Shown in pieces: positions 38,938 to 48,966 of a stretch of DNA of 64,000 nucleotides. Origin of the DNA: Acinetobacter schindleri CIP 107287 (GTDB lineage Bacteria; Pseudomonadota; Gammaproteobacteria; Pseudomonadales; Moraxellaceae); contig NZ_KB849579.1 in assembly GCF_000368625.1 (NCBI RefSeq), forward strand, positions 62,001 through 126,000, in the 5' to 3' direction. Numbering within the stretch: the stretch's first letter is position 1; every line of letters begins with the position of its first letter. A program made the translations under genes and the position numbers. Under the pieces are notes generated by a model. The model saw only the letters and a list, made by a program, of their open reading frames with translations. It did not search any database and was not told the DNA's origin.

Positions 38938-39315
38938 CTAGAAGACAGCTTTGCTTTGATAGAATTTGGACACGCCCTTGAGCCAGGCATTAATCATGAA
39001 AATAAACGCAATAAAGCTGAATACGACGCCAGCAACCGTGCAGGCTTTCACCCATAACATGCTGTCCCAGGCATGGAAAAAGAGTGGAATGAACCAGAGG
39101 GCTGCAAAAACAGCCAGCATGGTATAGATTACCACATTACGCATGATCCACAGCGCTTGTGCCTGTAGCCAGACTTCTGCATAGTCGACCTGAGCGACTT
39201 TGCGTGCTAACCAATAAGAAAAAATTCCAAAAATCACGGTAAAAGAGGCTAAAAACATGAACACATATGCAATGGCTACAGAGCGCCGCATTTGAGTTAA
39301 ACTTTTTTGATTCAT
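38938..39315 (-). CDS. small inner-membrane protein of unknown function
   Basis: A 125-residue protein from the ATG at 39315. Hydrophobic segments lie around residues 14-36, 55-75 and 87-108, predicting three membrane helices, with charged residues (WLARKVAQVDYAEVW) between the first two. I do not recognise a family. It sits between the RND permease and dnaJ, with its own spacer on each side, so it may be a single gene. An upstream in-frame extension to 39372 lacks a ribosome site. Confidence 0.72.
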   Translation of the reverse strand: MNQKSLTQMRRSVAIAYVFMFLASFTVIFGIFSYWLARKVAQVDYAEVWLQAQALWIMRNVVIYTMLAVFAALWFIPLFFHAWDSMLWVKACTVAGVVFSFIAFIFMINAWLKGVSKFYQSKAVF

Positions 39316-39447
39316 GTCTCTTTCAACCTCGTTGTCCGTTTCTGCAACACTGGAAAAACGGCAACTTCGCATTTTTTAAAATTGTAAAATTATCAGGCAC
39401 TACTATATTAAAAAATTTAATATTTCGCACCTGATTTTAAGACAGTT

Positions 39448-42400
39448 TTAGACCGATTGCGAAGTTTTCTTTACCTTAAACCATTGCGCATACAAGGCCG
39501 GCAGGAAAAACAGGGTTAACAGTGTCGCCACAATCAGTCCGCCCATGATGGCAACCGCCATTGGACCGAAGAAAATGCTACGTGAAAGTGGAATCATGGC
39601 CAGTACAGCAGCCAGGGCAGTCAATACAATTGGACGGCAACGGCGTACCGTGGCATTGATGATGGCATCCCACTGTGATTCCCCTGCCTGAATATCCTGT
39701 TCAATCTGATCAATCAGAATCAGGGAATTACGCATGATCATGCCTGAGAGTGCAATCGTACCCAGCATGGCGACGAAACCAAACGGTTTATTAAACAATA
39801 ACAGAAAGAGTACCACGCCAATGATGCCCAGTGGCGCGGTCAGGAACACAATAAAGGTCCGTGACATACTTCTTAGCTGGATCATCAGCAGGGTCAGAAC
39901 CACTGCCAGGAACAATGGCATACCAGCATTCACAGATGTCTGACCACGTGCTGATTCCTCTACGGTTCCGCCTACCTCAATCAAGTAGCCACTTGGTAAT
40001 TGAGCTTTAATGCTCTCCAAGACAGGAGCAAGCTGATTGACCACGGTGGCTGGTTGTAAATTACTACGGATATCCGCACGTACGGTAATCGTCGGCAAAC
40101 GGTTACGATGCCAGATTAGTCCCTCTTCAAAGCTGTATTCAATATTGGCAATCTGCGCCAAGGGCACAAAGTTACCACGTGCAGTGGGTACCGCCAGACT
40201 GCTTAAAGATGCCACATCGACACGTTCAGCCTGCTCACCACGCAGACGGATTTCAATCAGCTCACGTTTTTCTCGGAACTGATCCAGTCCCGCGCCTGCA
40301 ATGGAGCTGTTCAGGAAATTGGCCAGATCACTACTGCTCACACCCATCTGACGGGCACGGTCCTGATCAATGTCTAATTTGATCACTTTACTTGGCTCGC
40401 CCCAGTCCAGATGTACATTGGTGGTATTCTGGTTTTCGGCTACCTTGGCAGCGACTTTTTGTGCCCAGCTGCGTACCAGTGCCAAGTCTTCACCCGACAC
40501 CCGGAATTGGAGTGGATAGCCGACCGGTGGACCATTTTCCAGCAAAGATACACGGGTACGTACTTCAGGTAACAGCAGACGAATCTGCTTGCTTAAAGAT
40601 TCACGGATTTCATTGCGATCTTCCAGGGAAGAGGCCAATACCACAAACTGGGCAAAGCTGGTTTGAGGCAACTGCTGATCGAGTGGTAAATAAAAACGCG
40701 GTGAGCCGGTGCCAACATACACCACGTAATTGTCAATGCCCTCCTGTTTAGACAGGAAAGCTTCGACTTTTTTCACGGCAGCTTCGGTAGCTTTCAGTGA
40801 AGCCCCCTCTTCCAGTTTCAGATCGACCAGAATTTCTGCCCGATTAGAAGGTGGAAAGAACTGTTGCGGTACGAATTTAAACATGATGATCGACAGGGCA
40901 AAAATTCCTACAGTCAACGCAATCACGGTCTTGCGATAAGTGACACAGGTATTTACCCAACGTCTAAAACCCTGATAGAACCGGGTTTGATAAGGATCAT
41001 GATGCTCCCCCGCATGATGCACAATCGGCTCTGGTTCAGGCTGCTTGCGCAGACGTGCCCATAAACGCTGATACCAAGGGGCTTTCTGGATCAGATCTCT
41101 ATTAAAATCCGGCAGGAGTTTATCACCCAGATAAGGAACAAACAGCACTGCAGCGATCCAGGACACCAGCAAGGCAAGGGTCACCACCTGAAAGATAGAA
41201 CGGGTATATTCACCAGTACTGGATGCAGCAGTCGCAATTGGCAGGAAGCCAGCTGCCGTAATCAGGGTTCCGGTCAACATCGGAAATGCCGTGGTACGCC
41301 AGGCATGCCCGGCAGCTTCCAGCCGGCTATAGCCCTGTTCCATTTTGATCGCCATCATCTCAATGGCAATAATGGCATCATCGACCAGCAGGCCAAGTGC
41401 CAGAATCAGTGCACCCAGGGAAATCTTGTGCAGACCGACATCAAATAGCTGCATCCCGGCAAAGGTCATTGCCAGTACCAAAGGAATTGAAAAAGCTACC
41501 ACCAGACCCGGGCGAAAGCCGAGAGAGAAGAAACTGACCAGAAGCACGATAATTACCGCTTCCACCAGCACCTTCATAAACTCGTTGATACTGCGCTTTA
41601 CCGCCACCGGCTGATCCGATACTTTTTGCAGATCCATCCCCAGAGGCAGGGATTTCTGCAGACGGGCGAATTCCTGTTCCAGGTTTTTACCTAGCGCAAT
41701 GATATCGCCGCCCTTACGCATCGATACCGCAATACCAATGCCATTTTCCCCCATAAAACGCATGCGTGGCTGGGCTGGATCAGTAAAGCCGCGATAGACC
41801 TCTGCGACATCGCCGAGCTGGATGGTTTTACCATTCACATAGAGTGGCATCTGCTGTAGCTCTTCTACAGTCTGCAATGCACCGCTGACACGAACCTGAA
41901 TCCGGTCTGTGTCGGTTTCAAAGAAACCGGCATTGCTCATGGCATTTTGCTGTTGTAGCGATTGCTGAATAGCAGTGACTGGAATACCCAGCTGTGCAGC
42001 TTTGGTATTAGAAATCTCAATCCAGATTTTCTGGTCCTGCAGGCCAATCAGCTCAACTTTGGCAACATCTTTTACACGCTGCAATTGTAGTTGCAGACGG
42101 TCGGCATATTCTTTTAGTGTCGCGTAGTCGAAATCTTTGCCTTTCAACACATAGATATTGCCGAAGGTATCGCCGAATTCATCGTTAAAGAACGGACCTT
42201 GCACGCCTTGTGGCAGTTCATGCCGGATATCATTAATTTTCTTACGAACGTTATACCAGACATCAGGAACTTCTTTGGACCGTAGCGAATCCTTGGCCAC
42301 AAAGGTCACCAGCGATTCACCTGGACGGGAATAAGCCATGATGCGGTCATATTGCCCCGTGGTCATCAGTTCCTTTTCAATCCGGTCCGTGACCTGCAAG

Positions 42401-42585
42401 GAAACTTCCTGTGCACTGGCCCCCGGCCAGTAGGTCTGTACCACCATCACTTTAAAGGTAAAAGGCGGATCTTCACTCTGTGACAGTTTGGAATAAGACA
42501 TGATGCCGACCAGACCTAGCAGAATCATGAAATACAGCACCAGCCCCTTATTTTTCAGGGCCCATTCGGAAAGGTTAAAATTCAT
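39448..42585 (-). CDS. RND family multidrug-efflux permease
   Basis: Proton-driven inner-membrane efflux pump of 1045 residues. The first helix (residues 13-31) is followed by a large periplasmic domain, then helices including LGLLVDDAIIAIEMMAIKME near 400-419 with the paired aspartates of the proton relay, a second periplasmic domain, and the closing helices. The N-terminal SEDPPFTFKVMVVQTYWPGA resembles TriC/VexK-type permeases. It starts 2 bases after its adaptor gene. No outer-membrane channel gene adjoins, so it probably uses a shared TolC-type partner. Confidence 0.93.
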   Translation of the reverse strand: MNFNLSEWALKNKGLVLYFMILLGLVGIMSYSKLSQSEDPPFTFKVMVVQTYWPGASAQEVSLQVTDRIEKELMTTGQYDRIMAYSRPGESLVTFVAKDSLRSKEVPDVWYNVRKKINDIRHELPQGVQGPFFNDEFGDTFGNIYVLKGKDFDYATLKEYADRLQLQLQRVKDVAKVELIGLQDQKIWIEISNTKAAQLGIPVTAIQQSLQQQNAMSNAGFFETDTDRIQVRVSGALQTVEELQQMPLYVNGKTIQLGDVAEVYRGFTDPAQPRMRFMGENGIGIAVSMRKGGDIIALGKNLEQEFARLQKSLPLGMDLQKVSDQPVAVKRSINEFMKVLVEAVIIVLLVSFFSLGFRPGLVVAFSIPLVLAMTFAGMQLFDVGLHKISLGALILALGLLVDDAIIAIEMMAIKMEQGYSRLEAAGHAWRTTAFPMLTGTLITAAGFLPIATAASSTGEYTRSIFQVVTLALLVSWIAAVLFVPYLGDKLLPDFNRDLIQKAPWYQRLWARLRKQPEPEPIVHHAGEHHDPYQTRFYQGFRRWVNTCVTYRKTVIALTVGIFALSIIMFKFVPQQFFPPSNRAEILVDLKLEEGASLKATEAAVKKVEAFLSKQEGIDNYVVYVGTGSPRFYLPLDQQLPQTSFAQFVVLASSLEDRNEIRESLSKQIRLLLPEVRTRVSLLENGPPVGYPLQFRVSGEDLALVRSWAQKVAAKVAENQNTTNVHLDWGEPSKVIKLDIDQDRARQMGVSSSDLANFLNSSIAGAGLDQFREKRELIEIRLRGEQAERVDVASLSSLAVPTARGNFVPLAQIANIEYSFEEGLIWHRNRLPTITVRADIRSNLQPATVVNQLAPVLESIKAQLPSGYLIEVGGTVEESARGQTSVNAGMPLFLAVVLTLLMIQLRSMSRTFIVFLTAPLGIIGVVLFLLLFNKPFGFVAMLGTIALSGMIMRNSLILIDQIEQDIQAGESQWDAIINATVRRCRPIVLTALAAVLAMIPLSRSIFFGPMAVAIMGGLIVATLLTLFFLPALYAQWFKVKKTSQSV

Positions 42586-42587
42586 GT

Positions 42588-43691
42588 TTAACCTCCAGCC
42601 CGTATAGTTACACTACGGTTCTGACGGTCAATCGGACGGATCTTTTGCTGATCCCGGAGCAGGTGAATGCCTCCAATCACTACATAATCATCTGCTTTGA
42701 GGCCACTCAGCACAGGCACAGAATCACGGCCATAAGCACCAATCTGTACCGGGATCTTACGCACGGTAGCGTCCGGCTTAACGACCATCACATAGGCCTG
42801 ACCATCCGTCGCAGAGACACTGGATAAGGGTACGCTCAGAGCATTGTCCTGAGTTTTGATAAAGAATACACGGGCACTTTGTCCGAGCTGAATTGACTTC
42901 TGGCCTTCACGTAATGCCACCCGAACCGTAAAAGTCCGGGACTGATCTGCAGCTGGAGAAATCTCACGCACATAAGCACTGAATTTTTCATCTTTTTTCG
43001 ACCAGAGGGTAACCCAAGCGGGCTGACCCACTTTAATTTCGCTCACCGCCTGTTCCGGTACCCCAATCACCACTTCACGATCTCCGGAGAGCGCAATTTC
43101 AAAGGCTGCCTGCCCTGCTGCCACGACCTGACCGACTTCAATATGACGTGCAGTAATCACGCCATTTTTATTGGCAATTAAGCGGTTATAACTCGTCTGG
43201 TTACGGCTGACATCATAATTGGACTGGGCCTGCTTCAGATTCGATCTAGCTGCCTTATATTGATTCTCGACTGCATCATATTGCGAGCGGCTGACCGCAT
43301 TGGCCGGCAGTAACTGTTTAAAACGGTTCAGTTCATCTTCCGCAATTTTGGCTGCAGACTGGGCACTTTCCAGTTGGGCACGTGCTGCGTTTAACTGCAG
43401 TTCTGCATCTTTAACATCTAAGCTTGCCAGTACTTGCCCTACCCGAACCTGATCCCCGACATCGACATAACGTTGGGTGATCTGACCAGCGACCCGAAAC
43501 GCCAGTGGCGTTTGCTGACGTGCCTGTACATCCCCGGCATAGCTTTTCTGTTCTAAATAGGAGGTATTCGGCTGAGTCACCATGACAAAGGGAACTTCCT
43601 GTTCTGTTGCCGCATTGTTTTTGCTGCATCCCCCTAAGGTCACACTGCAAGCTATAATCATGCCGGTCAGGACGTACTGAATCGTGCTCAT
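42588..43691 (-). CDS. RND efflux periplasmic adaptor lipoprotein
   Basis: Membrane-fusion protein linking the RND permease to an outer-membrane channel. The 367-residue protein from the ATG at 43691 has a lipoprotein signal (lipobox LGGC, Cys22). It also has a biotinyl-lipoyl half motif QARQQTPLAFRVAGQI, an alpha-helical hairpin of about residues 95-160, and beta-barrel sequences RTFTVRVALREGQKSIQLGQ. A TTG at 43709 would extend it by six residues but is less likely. It precedes the permease and diverges from a TetR gene. Confidence 0.92.
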   Translation of the reverse strand: MSTIQYVLTGMIIACSVTLGGCSKNNAATEQEVPFVMVTQPNTSYLEQKSYAGDVQARQQTPLAFRVAGQITQRYVDVGDQVRVGQVLASLDVKDAELQLNAARAQLESAQSAAKIAEDELNRFKQLLPANAVSRSQYDAVENQYKAARSNLKQAQSNYDVSRNQTSYNRLIANKNGVITARHIEVGQVVAAGQAAFEIALSGDREVVIGVPEQAVSEIKVGQPAWVTLWSKKDEKFSAYVREISPAADQSRTFTVRVALREGQKSIQLGQSARVFFIKTQDNALSVPLSSVSATDGQAYVMVVKPDATVRKIPVQIGAYGRDSVPVLSGLKADDYVVIGGIHLLRDQQKIRPIDRQNRSVTIRAGG

Positions 43692-43760
43692 GTTGTCTGC
43701 TCTTATCAAATAATGATTTTTCTGGTCGATAGACTGCGCTATAGTGAACTGGTTATTTTT

Positions 43761-43790
43761 TAATTAATATACCATGCGGTACACTAATTA
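43761..43790. promoter_or_regulatory. candidate TetR operator dyad
   Basis: In the 118-base spacer between the efflux genes and the divergent TetR gene, a 30-base dyad is symmetric at 11 of 15 base pairs. Its outer arms are TAATTA and its core is ACC-ATGC-GGT. Position and symmetry fit a TetR binding site overlapping the divergent promoters. Binding is inferred from sequence only. Confidence 0.5.
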
Positions 43791-43809
43791 GAATTACCCC
43801 CATAAAACA

Positions 43810-44460
43810 ATGACCATTTTTATTTTTTTGGAAAAAAATGTGCAAATTCCCGTAGGACGTCCTAAAGATCTCGAAAAGCGCCGGCGGATTCTGGATGCGG
43901 CCAAACACCTGTTTTTGCAGCATGGCTATCATGGTTCCAGTATGAACCAGATTGCGCAGACTGCGGGCGTGACCAAGCTGACGGTATATAACCATTTTCA
44001 GGACAAAGCCACACTGTTTACCTGCGCGATTGAAGATACCTGTGAGCATCTGATTCCAGCCAGTCCAACGACACTGCTGCATGCCGAGAGCAATTTTCGT
44101 GATGCGTTGCATGAAGCCTTTATACTGTCGATGAATATGGTCAATCTGCCGGAAGCGATTAAACTGGATTTACTGCTGATGGAACTGGCTTCCGAGCAAA
44201 GTCCTTTAACCCAACAATTCTTTAATGCCTCGCATCTGCGATTAAGCCAGCTCTGGCAAGAGTTCTTTCATCTGGCCCAGAGCTATCATTTTATTCAGCA
44301 AGATGATCCATTGCGTCAAACTGAACTGATGCTCTCACTGCTATTTGGTAACCGGCATCAGAAAGTTCTGCTGGGTGTGTTTCCCGTACCTGCCTTAGAA
44401 CAACAGCAAATAATTATTCAGGACGCTATTCATATTTTCTTATTGCGCTATGCCGCCTAA
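43810..44460 (+). CDS. TetR/AcrR family transcriptional repressor
   Basis: A 216-residue regulator with an N-terminal helix-turn-helix (GSSMNQIAQTAGVTKLTVYN near 45-64) and a helical ligand-binding domain. The motif preceding it, RRRILDAAKHLFLQHGYHG, is typical. It diverges from the RND adaptor-permease pair, so it probably represses the pump until a substrate binds. The start could instead be the GTG at 43840, which has GGA upstream. The first ten residues after ATG 43810 are atypical (IFIFLEKN). Confidence 0.88.
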   Translation: MTIFIFLEKNVQIPVGRPKDLEKRRRILDAAKHLFLQHGYHGSSMNQIAQTAGVTKLTVYNHFQDKATLFTCAIEDTCEHLIPASPTTLLHAESNFRDALHEAFILSMNMVNLPEAIKLDLLLMELASEQSPLTQQFFNASHLRLSQLWQEFFHLAQSYHFIQQDDPLRQTELMLSLLFGNRHQKVLLGVFPVPALEQQQIIIQDAIHIFLLRYAA

Positions 44461-44498
44461 AATGCCAATTTGTAATTAGATTCATACAAATTGGCATT
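44461..44498 (+). terminator. hairpin terminator after tetR
   Basis: A perfect 14-bp inverted repeat (AATGCCAATTTGTA / TACAAATTGGCATT) with a 10-base loop directly follows the tetR stop codon. There is no long T run, so termination strength is uncertain. Confidence 0.55.
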
Positions 44499-44605
44499 CA
44501 CCTTGCTATTTTATAGGCAGGTCGTGTCCGACTTTTGTCTGTAACGGGCTTGGAATGCTTTCCAGGCGCGGTATAGTCAGGAAATGCAACAGAGGGAATA
44601 TAAAA

Positions 44606-47290
44606 ATGGCTCAACAAATTGATGCACCACTACGCGAAGACGTACGTTTACTGGGCAATCTGCTCGGTGAAACCTTAAAGCTACATGCGGGGCAGGATTT
44701 GTTTAATCAGGTGGAACAGATTCGGGCGCTTTCCAAAGGTGCTCGCGACGGCCAGCTAGAAGCAGAAAAACAACTCGAACAGCTATTTCTCAGTCTGGAA
44801 GATGATGAAATTCTTCCGCTTACCCGCGCCTTTACCCACTTCCTGAACTTTGCCAATATTGCCGAGCAATATCACGTGGTCCGTCGTCGCCGTCAAAGCG
44901 AATTTGATGAAACTGCCGAATCGCCAAATCCCCTGGTTCCCCTATTTGAAAAATTTAAACAGCAGGAAATTTCCGCTGAAAGCCTATATCAGCAGATCTG
45001 TGAACTGAAAATTGAACTGGTACTGACTGCGCATCCGACTGAAGTCAGCCGCCGTACCCTGATTCAAAAATATGATGGTATCAATGACTGTCTGTCCAAA
45101 TGCGACCAGCAGAAACTCACCCCGCGTGAACGCCAAGCCATTTTGGCCGAACTGAAACAGCTAATCACGTCTGCCTGGCAGACCGATGAAATCCGTCAGC
45201 ATCGTCCGACACCAGTCGATGAAGCTAAATGGGGCTTTACTACCATTGAACAGACCTTATGGAATGCAGTACCAAAATTCATCCGTGAACTGGATGGCAT
45301 GGTACAGGAACAGTGCGGTCAGTCATTACCGCTCAGTGTTGCGCCAGTGCGTTTTGCTTCCTGGATGGGGGGTGACCGTGACGGTAACCCGAATGTGACT
45401 CATCACATTACTCAGGAAGTACTGTGGCTGTCACGCTGGAAAGCTGCTGATCTGTATTTACGTGATATTGAAGATCTGCGCTGGGAACTGTCGATCCAGC
45501 AATGCAGTGAAGAACTGCAACAGGCGCTGGGCAGCTCACATCCGGAACCTTATCGTGAATATCTCCGTGACACCCGTGAACGCCTGAAAGCAACACGGCA
45601 CTGGCTGGCAGAAAAACTGCATGGCAATGATGCCGATGACAGCCAGGTAATTAAAACCAAAGATGAGTTATTACAGCCTTTATTGCTGTGCTATCGCTCG
45701 CTGCTAGCGTGCAATCTGCCAGAAATTGCCAATGGCAAACTGCTGGACTTTATTTACCGTGTGAACAGTTTCGGCATTGAATTGCTGAAACTGGATATCC
45801 GTCAGGAATCTGGCCGTCACCGTCAAGCGATCTCTGCGATTACGGAGTATCTTGGCTTAGGTAATTTTGAAACCTGGACTGAACAGGCACGTCAAAATTT
45901 TTTATTACAGGAACTACAAAGCAAGCGTCCGTTATTACCAAAATACCTCAATGAACCGGCCGGCAGCCTGATTGAGCATCCGGATGTGCAGGAAGTCTTC
46001 GCGACCATGCGTACGCTGGCAGAACAGCCAAGTGAATCACTCGGTGCCTATATCATTTCGATGGCGGAATATCCAAGTGATGTACTGGCGGTTTTATTGC
46101 TGCAAAAAGAAGCAGGTATCAAACAGGCTTTACGTGTAGTGCCTCTCTTTGAAACTTTGAAAGATCTCGACGGCGCAGCCAGCACCATGTCGACCCTGTT
46201 CAATATGCACTGGTATAAACAGCATATTCAGTGCAAGCATGAAGTCATGATTGGCTATTCAGATTCAGCCAAGGATGCCGGTTTTATGTCTGCCAACTGG
46301 GCGCAATACCGTGCCCAAGAGGAACTGACGGCTGTTGCAAAACAGCATGGTATCCAGCTGACGCTGTTCCACGGCCGTGGCGGTTCAATCAGCCGAGGGG
46401 GTGCTCCAACACAACAGGCCCTGTTCTCACAACCACCCGGCTCGATCTCAGGTGCGATTCGTGTCACTGAACAGGGTGAGATGATCCGCTTCAAGTTCGG
46501 TCTGGAAGGCATCGCGCTACAAAACCTGGAGATCTATACCGCGGCAACACTGGAAGCAACGCTATTGCCGCCCCCTGTGCCGAAAACAGAATGGCGTGAC
46601 CTGATGCATCAGATGACCGATTTATCGGTACAGGTCTATCGTCAGACAGTCCGTGAAAATCCCCACTTTGTAAAATACCTGCGTACCGTTACTCCTGAGC
46701 TGGAACTGCAAATGCTGCCCTTAGGTTCACGTCCAGCGAAACGTAAAGTCAGTGGCGGGATTGAATCTTTACGTGCAATTCCATGGGTGTTTGCCTGGAC
46801 CCAGATCCGTTTGATGCTACCTGCCTGGCTCGGTACGGGTGCTGCATTAAATGAGGTACTGGATCAGGGTCAACGTGCCACACTCGATGAAATGCTAGCG
46901 CAGTGGCCATATTTCCAGACCCTGATTGATATGCTGGAAATGGTCCTGTCCAAAGCAGATGGTGATGTGGCATTGTATTATGAGTCACACTTGACTCATG
47001 ATCCCGACCTGAAAGTATTGGGTGAGGAACTGCGTCAACGTCTGAAAGATGCAGTACAAACGCTACTGACTTTAAAAGGTGAATCAAAACTGCTGACCAG
47101 TAACGATGTGCTGGATCAATCAATGCGTGTGCGTAAGCCCTATTTACTACCGCTGCACTTGTTACAGGCCGAACTGATGAAACGCCGTCGTCTGTATCTG
47201 GCAGAGCAAAATGCTGAACACACCCCGGTAGATCATGCCTTAATGGTAAGTATTGCCGGAATTGCCGCTGGTTTACGTAATACGGGCTAA
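44606..47290 (+). CDS. ppc: phosphoenolpyruvate carboxylase
   Basis: Carboxylates PEP to oxaloacetate to refill the TCA cycle. The ATG at 44606, preceded by AGAGGGA, gives 894 residues, the normal size. Catalytic motifs are LTAHPTEVSRRTLIQ near 152-166, GGDRDGNPNVT near 256 and FHGRGGSISRGGAPTQQA near 590-607. The conserved C-terminus ends in AGLRNTG. A 17-residue in-frame extension upstream has no ribosome site and was left out. Confidence 0.97.
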   Translation: MAQQIDAPLREDVRLLGNLLGETLKLHAGQDLFNQVEQIRALSKGARDGQLEAEKQLEQLFLSLEDDEILPLTRAFTHFLNFANIAEQYHVVRRRRQSEFDETAESPNPLVPLFEKFKQQEISAESLYQQICELKIELVLTAHPTEVSRRTLIQKYDGINDCLSKCDQQKLTPRERQAILAELKQLITSAWQTDEIRQHRPTPVDEAKWGFTTIEQTLWNAVPKFIRELDGMVQEQCGQSLPLSVAPVRFASWMGGDRDGNPNVTHHITQEVLWLSRWKAADLYLRDIEDLRWELSIQQCSEELQQALGSSHPEPYREYLRDTRERLKATRHWLAEKLHGNDADDSQVIKTKDELLQPLLLCYRSLLACNLPEIANGKLLDFIYRVNSFGIELLKLDIRQESGRHRQAISAITEYLGLGNFETWTEQARQNFLLQELQSKRPLLPKYLNEPAGSLIEHPDVQEVFATMRTLAEQPSESLGAYIISMAEYPSDVLAVLLLQKEAGIKQALRVVPLFETLKDLDGAASTMSTLFNMHWYKQHIQCKHEVMIGYSDSAKDAGFMSANWAQYRAQEELTAVAKQHGIQLTLFHGRGGSISRGGAPTQQALFSQPPGSISGAIRVTEQGEMIRFKFGLEGIALQNLEIYTAATLEATLLPPPVPKTEWRDLMHQMTDLSVQVYRQTVRENPHFVKYLRTVTPELELQMLPLGSRPAKRKVSGGIESLRAIPWVFAWTQIRLMLPAWLGTGAALNEVLDQGQRATLDEMLAQWPYFQTLIDMLEMVLSKADGDVALYYESHLTHDPDLKVLGEELRQRLKDAVQTLLTLKGESKLLTSNDVLDQSMRVRKPYLLPLHLLQAELMKRRRLYLAEQNAEHTPVDHALMVSIAGIAAGLRNTG

Positions 47291-47308
47291 GTAATTTTTA
47301 ATCATGAA

Positions 47309-47336
47309 GAAGCACATCTCCATGATGTGCTTTTTT
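47309..47336 (+). terminator. rho-independent terminator of ppc
   Basis: AGCACATC / GATGTGCT with a 5-base loop and six Ts follows the ppc stop by 20 bases. The rest of the 298-base gap to the permease gene shows no other gene. Confidence 0.88.
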
Positions 47337-47588
47337 ATTGATCAGTCAATAGCCAAAAAAGCTTTCTTTTATATATCACATTAGATTTATTTATAGATCA
47401 TCCCAAGAAGTAGCTGATGAATTAATCTACTGATTTCACTTTATTTTTAAACCACGTTACTTTTACCACACGGTAAAATCTCAAATAAAGTCATAGAATT
47501 AATTTGAACAAAAATTTTGTTTTGGTAATTAAATCTTCGAAAGAACAAGAGTATGATGTGCTCAATTTATCTTTTGAGTGCTCATTTT

Positions 47589-48884
47589 ATGTCCAGTTGG
47601 TTTCCCAAATGGCGCCCTTATGAGGGCAGTATCGATGCACGACCAGTAGGTACCGCAGAGTATTTACCACCCGCACAAACTGTAATTCTGGGTGTACAAC
47701 ACGCTTTTGCAATGTTTGGTGCCACTGTACTGGCACCGTTTTTAATGGGCTTTGATCCAAACCTGGCAATCTTAATGTCAGGGATCTGTACCATTCTGTT
47801 CTTTATAATGACAGGTGGTCGAGTTCCAAGTTATTTAGGTTCAAGCTTTGCCTTCATTGGTGTGGTGATTGCGGCAACCGGTTATGCCGGTGGTGCTGGC
47901 CTCAATCCGAATATTGGCGTTGCGGCAGGCGGGATTATTGCCTGTGGTATCTTCTATGCCTTGATGGGTTTTCTGGTCATGGCAACAGGGACCCGCTGGA
48001 TTGAAAAACTGATGCCACCAGTCGTCACTGGTGCGGTGGTCATGATTATTGGCTTGAACCTGGCTCCTGTGACTGTAAAAAGCGTGATGGGCAATATTTT
48101 TAATATGTGGATGTCTTTGGTCACAGTATTGTGTATGGGTTCAATTGCCGTATTCACTCGTGGCCTATTACAGCGTCTACTTTTATTGGTCGGCCTGTTA
48201 TTGGCTTATCTGATCTATTTCGTGCTCAGCAATGTCATGGGTTATGGCACTGCAATCAATTTCCTGCCAATTCAGCAGGCTGCCTGGTTTGGTTTACCGA
48301 CCTTCCATGCGCCAACTTTTGAGTTGAATGCCATGCTGATTATTGCACCGATTGCCTTGATTCTGGTCGCTGAAAACCTCGGGCATATTAAAGCAGTCGG
48401 CGCAATGACTGGAGAAAACTTGGATCCGCATATTGGTAAAGCCTTTGTTGCAGATGGTGTTGCGACTACCTTGGCTGGTGGTGTCGGGGCTCCGGGGATG
48501 ACCACGTATGGTGAAAACATCGGTGTGATGGCTGTGACCCGTGTCTACTCCACCATTATCTTTGCCGTAGCCGGTGTGTTTGCTGTGTTCCTGGGTTTAT
48601 CACCGAAGTTTGGTGCAATTATTCATACCATTCCAACGGCGATTTTAACCGGCGCCTCAATTGTGGTCTTTGGTCTGATTACTATTGCCGGTGCGAAAAT
48701 CTGGATCGAAAATAAAGTCGATTTTTCACAGAACAAAAACCTGATGGTAGCAGCAGTGACCATTATTCTGGGTACGGGTGACTTTGCCCTGACCTTCGGT
48801 AACTTTAACCTAGGTGGAATTGGTACAGCGACCTTTGCTGCGTTATTCCTGAACTGGTTCTTTAGCCTAGTTGATAAAAAATAA
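47589..48884 (+). CDS. uraA: NCS2 family uracil/xanthine permease (UraA-like)
   Basis: Nucleobase:proton symporter of the inner membrane. The 431-residue product has about fourteen hydrophobic segments. It shows the NCS2 features VILGVQHAFAMFGATVLAPF near 27-46, ALILVAENLGHIKAVGAMTG near 258-277 with the substrate-site glutamate, and APGMTTYGENIGVMAVTRV near 304-322. The start at 47589 gives the expected MSSWFPKW N-terminus. ATGs at 47553 and 47556 would add 12 or 11 residues. No pyrimidine genes adjoin. Confidence 0.9.
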   Translation: MSSWFPKWRPYEGSIDARPVGTAEYLPPAQTVILGVQHAFAMFGATVLAPFLMGFDPNLAILMSGICTILFFIMTGGRVPSYLGSSFAFIGVVIAATGYAGGAGLNPNIGVAAGGIIACGIFYALMGFLVMATGTRWIEKLMPPVVTGAVVMIIGLNLAPVTVKSVMGNIFNMWMSLVTVLCMGSIAVFTRGLLQRLLLLVGLLLAYLIYFVLSNVMGYGTAINFLPIQQAAWFGLPTFHAPTFELNAMLIIAPIALILVAENLGHIKAVGAMTGENLDPHIGKAFVADGVATTLAGGVGAPGMTTYGENIGVMAVTRVYSTIIFAVAGVFAVFLGLSPKFGAIIHTIPTAILTGASIVVFGLITIAGAKIWIENKVDFSQNKNLMVAAVTIILGTGDFALTFGNFNLGGIGTATFAALFLNWFFSLVDKK

Positions 48885-48903
48885 TTCGAAGACTTAAATT
48901 TTC

Positions 48904-48928
48904 AAGCAGCCTCCAGGCTGCTTTTTTT
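48904..48928 (+). terminator. rho-independent terminator of the uracil permease gene
   Basis: AGCAGCCT / AGGCTGCT separated by two bases is followed by seven Ts, 20 bases after the stop codon. Confidence 0.9.
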
Positions 48929-48966
48929 ATATCGCAAGAATTGTTTAAATAGGCCTGATCTTTTAT

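Noticed and set aside
40392..40751. 119-residue open frame on the plus strand
   Set aside because: It is antisense to the RND permease, with Pro/Cys/His-rich composition typical of a non-coding frame.
46749..47123. 124-residue open frame on the minus strand
   Set aside because: It is antisense to the conserved ppc coding region and shows no ribosome site or recognisable domain.
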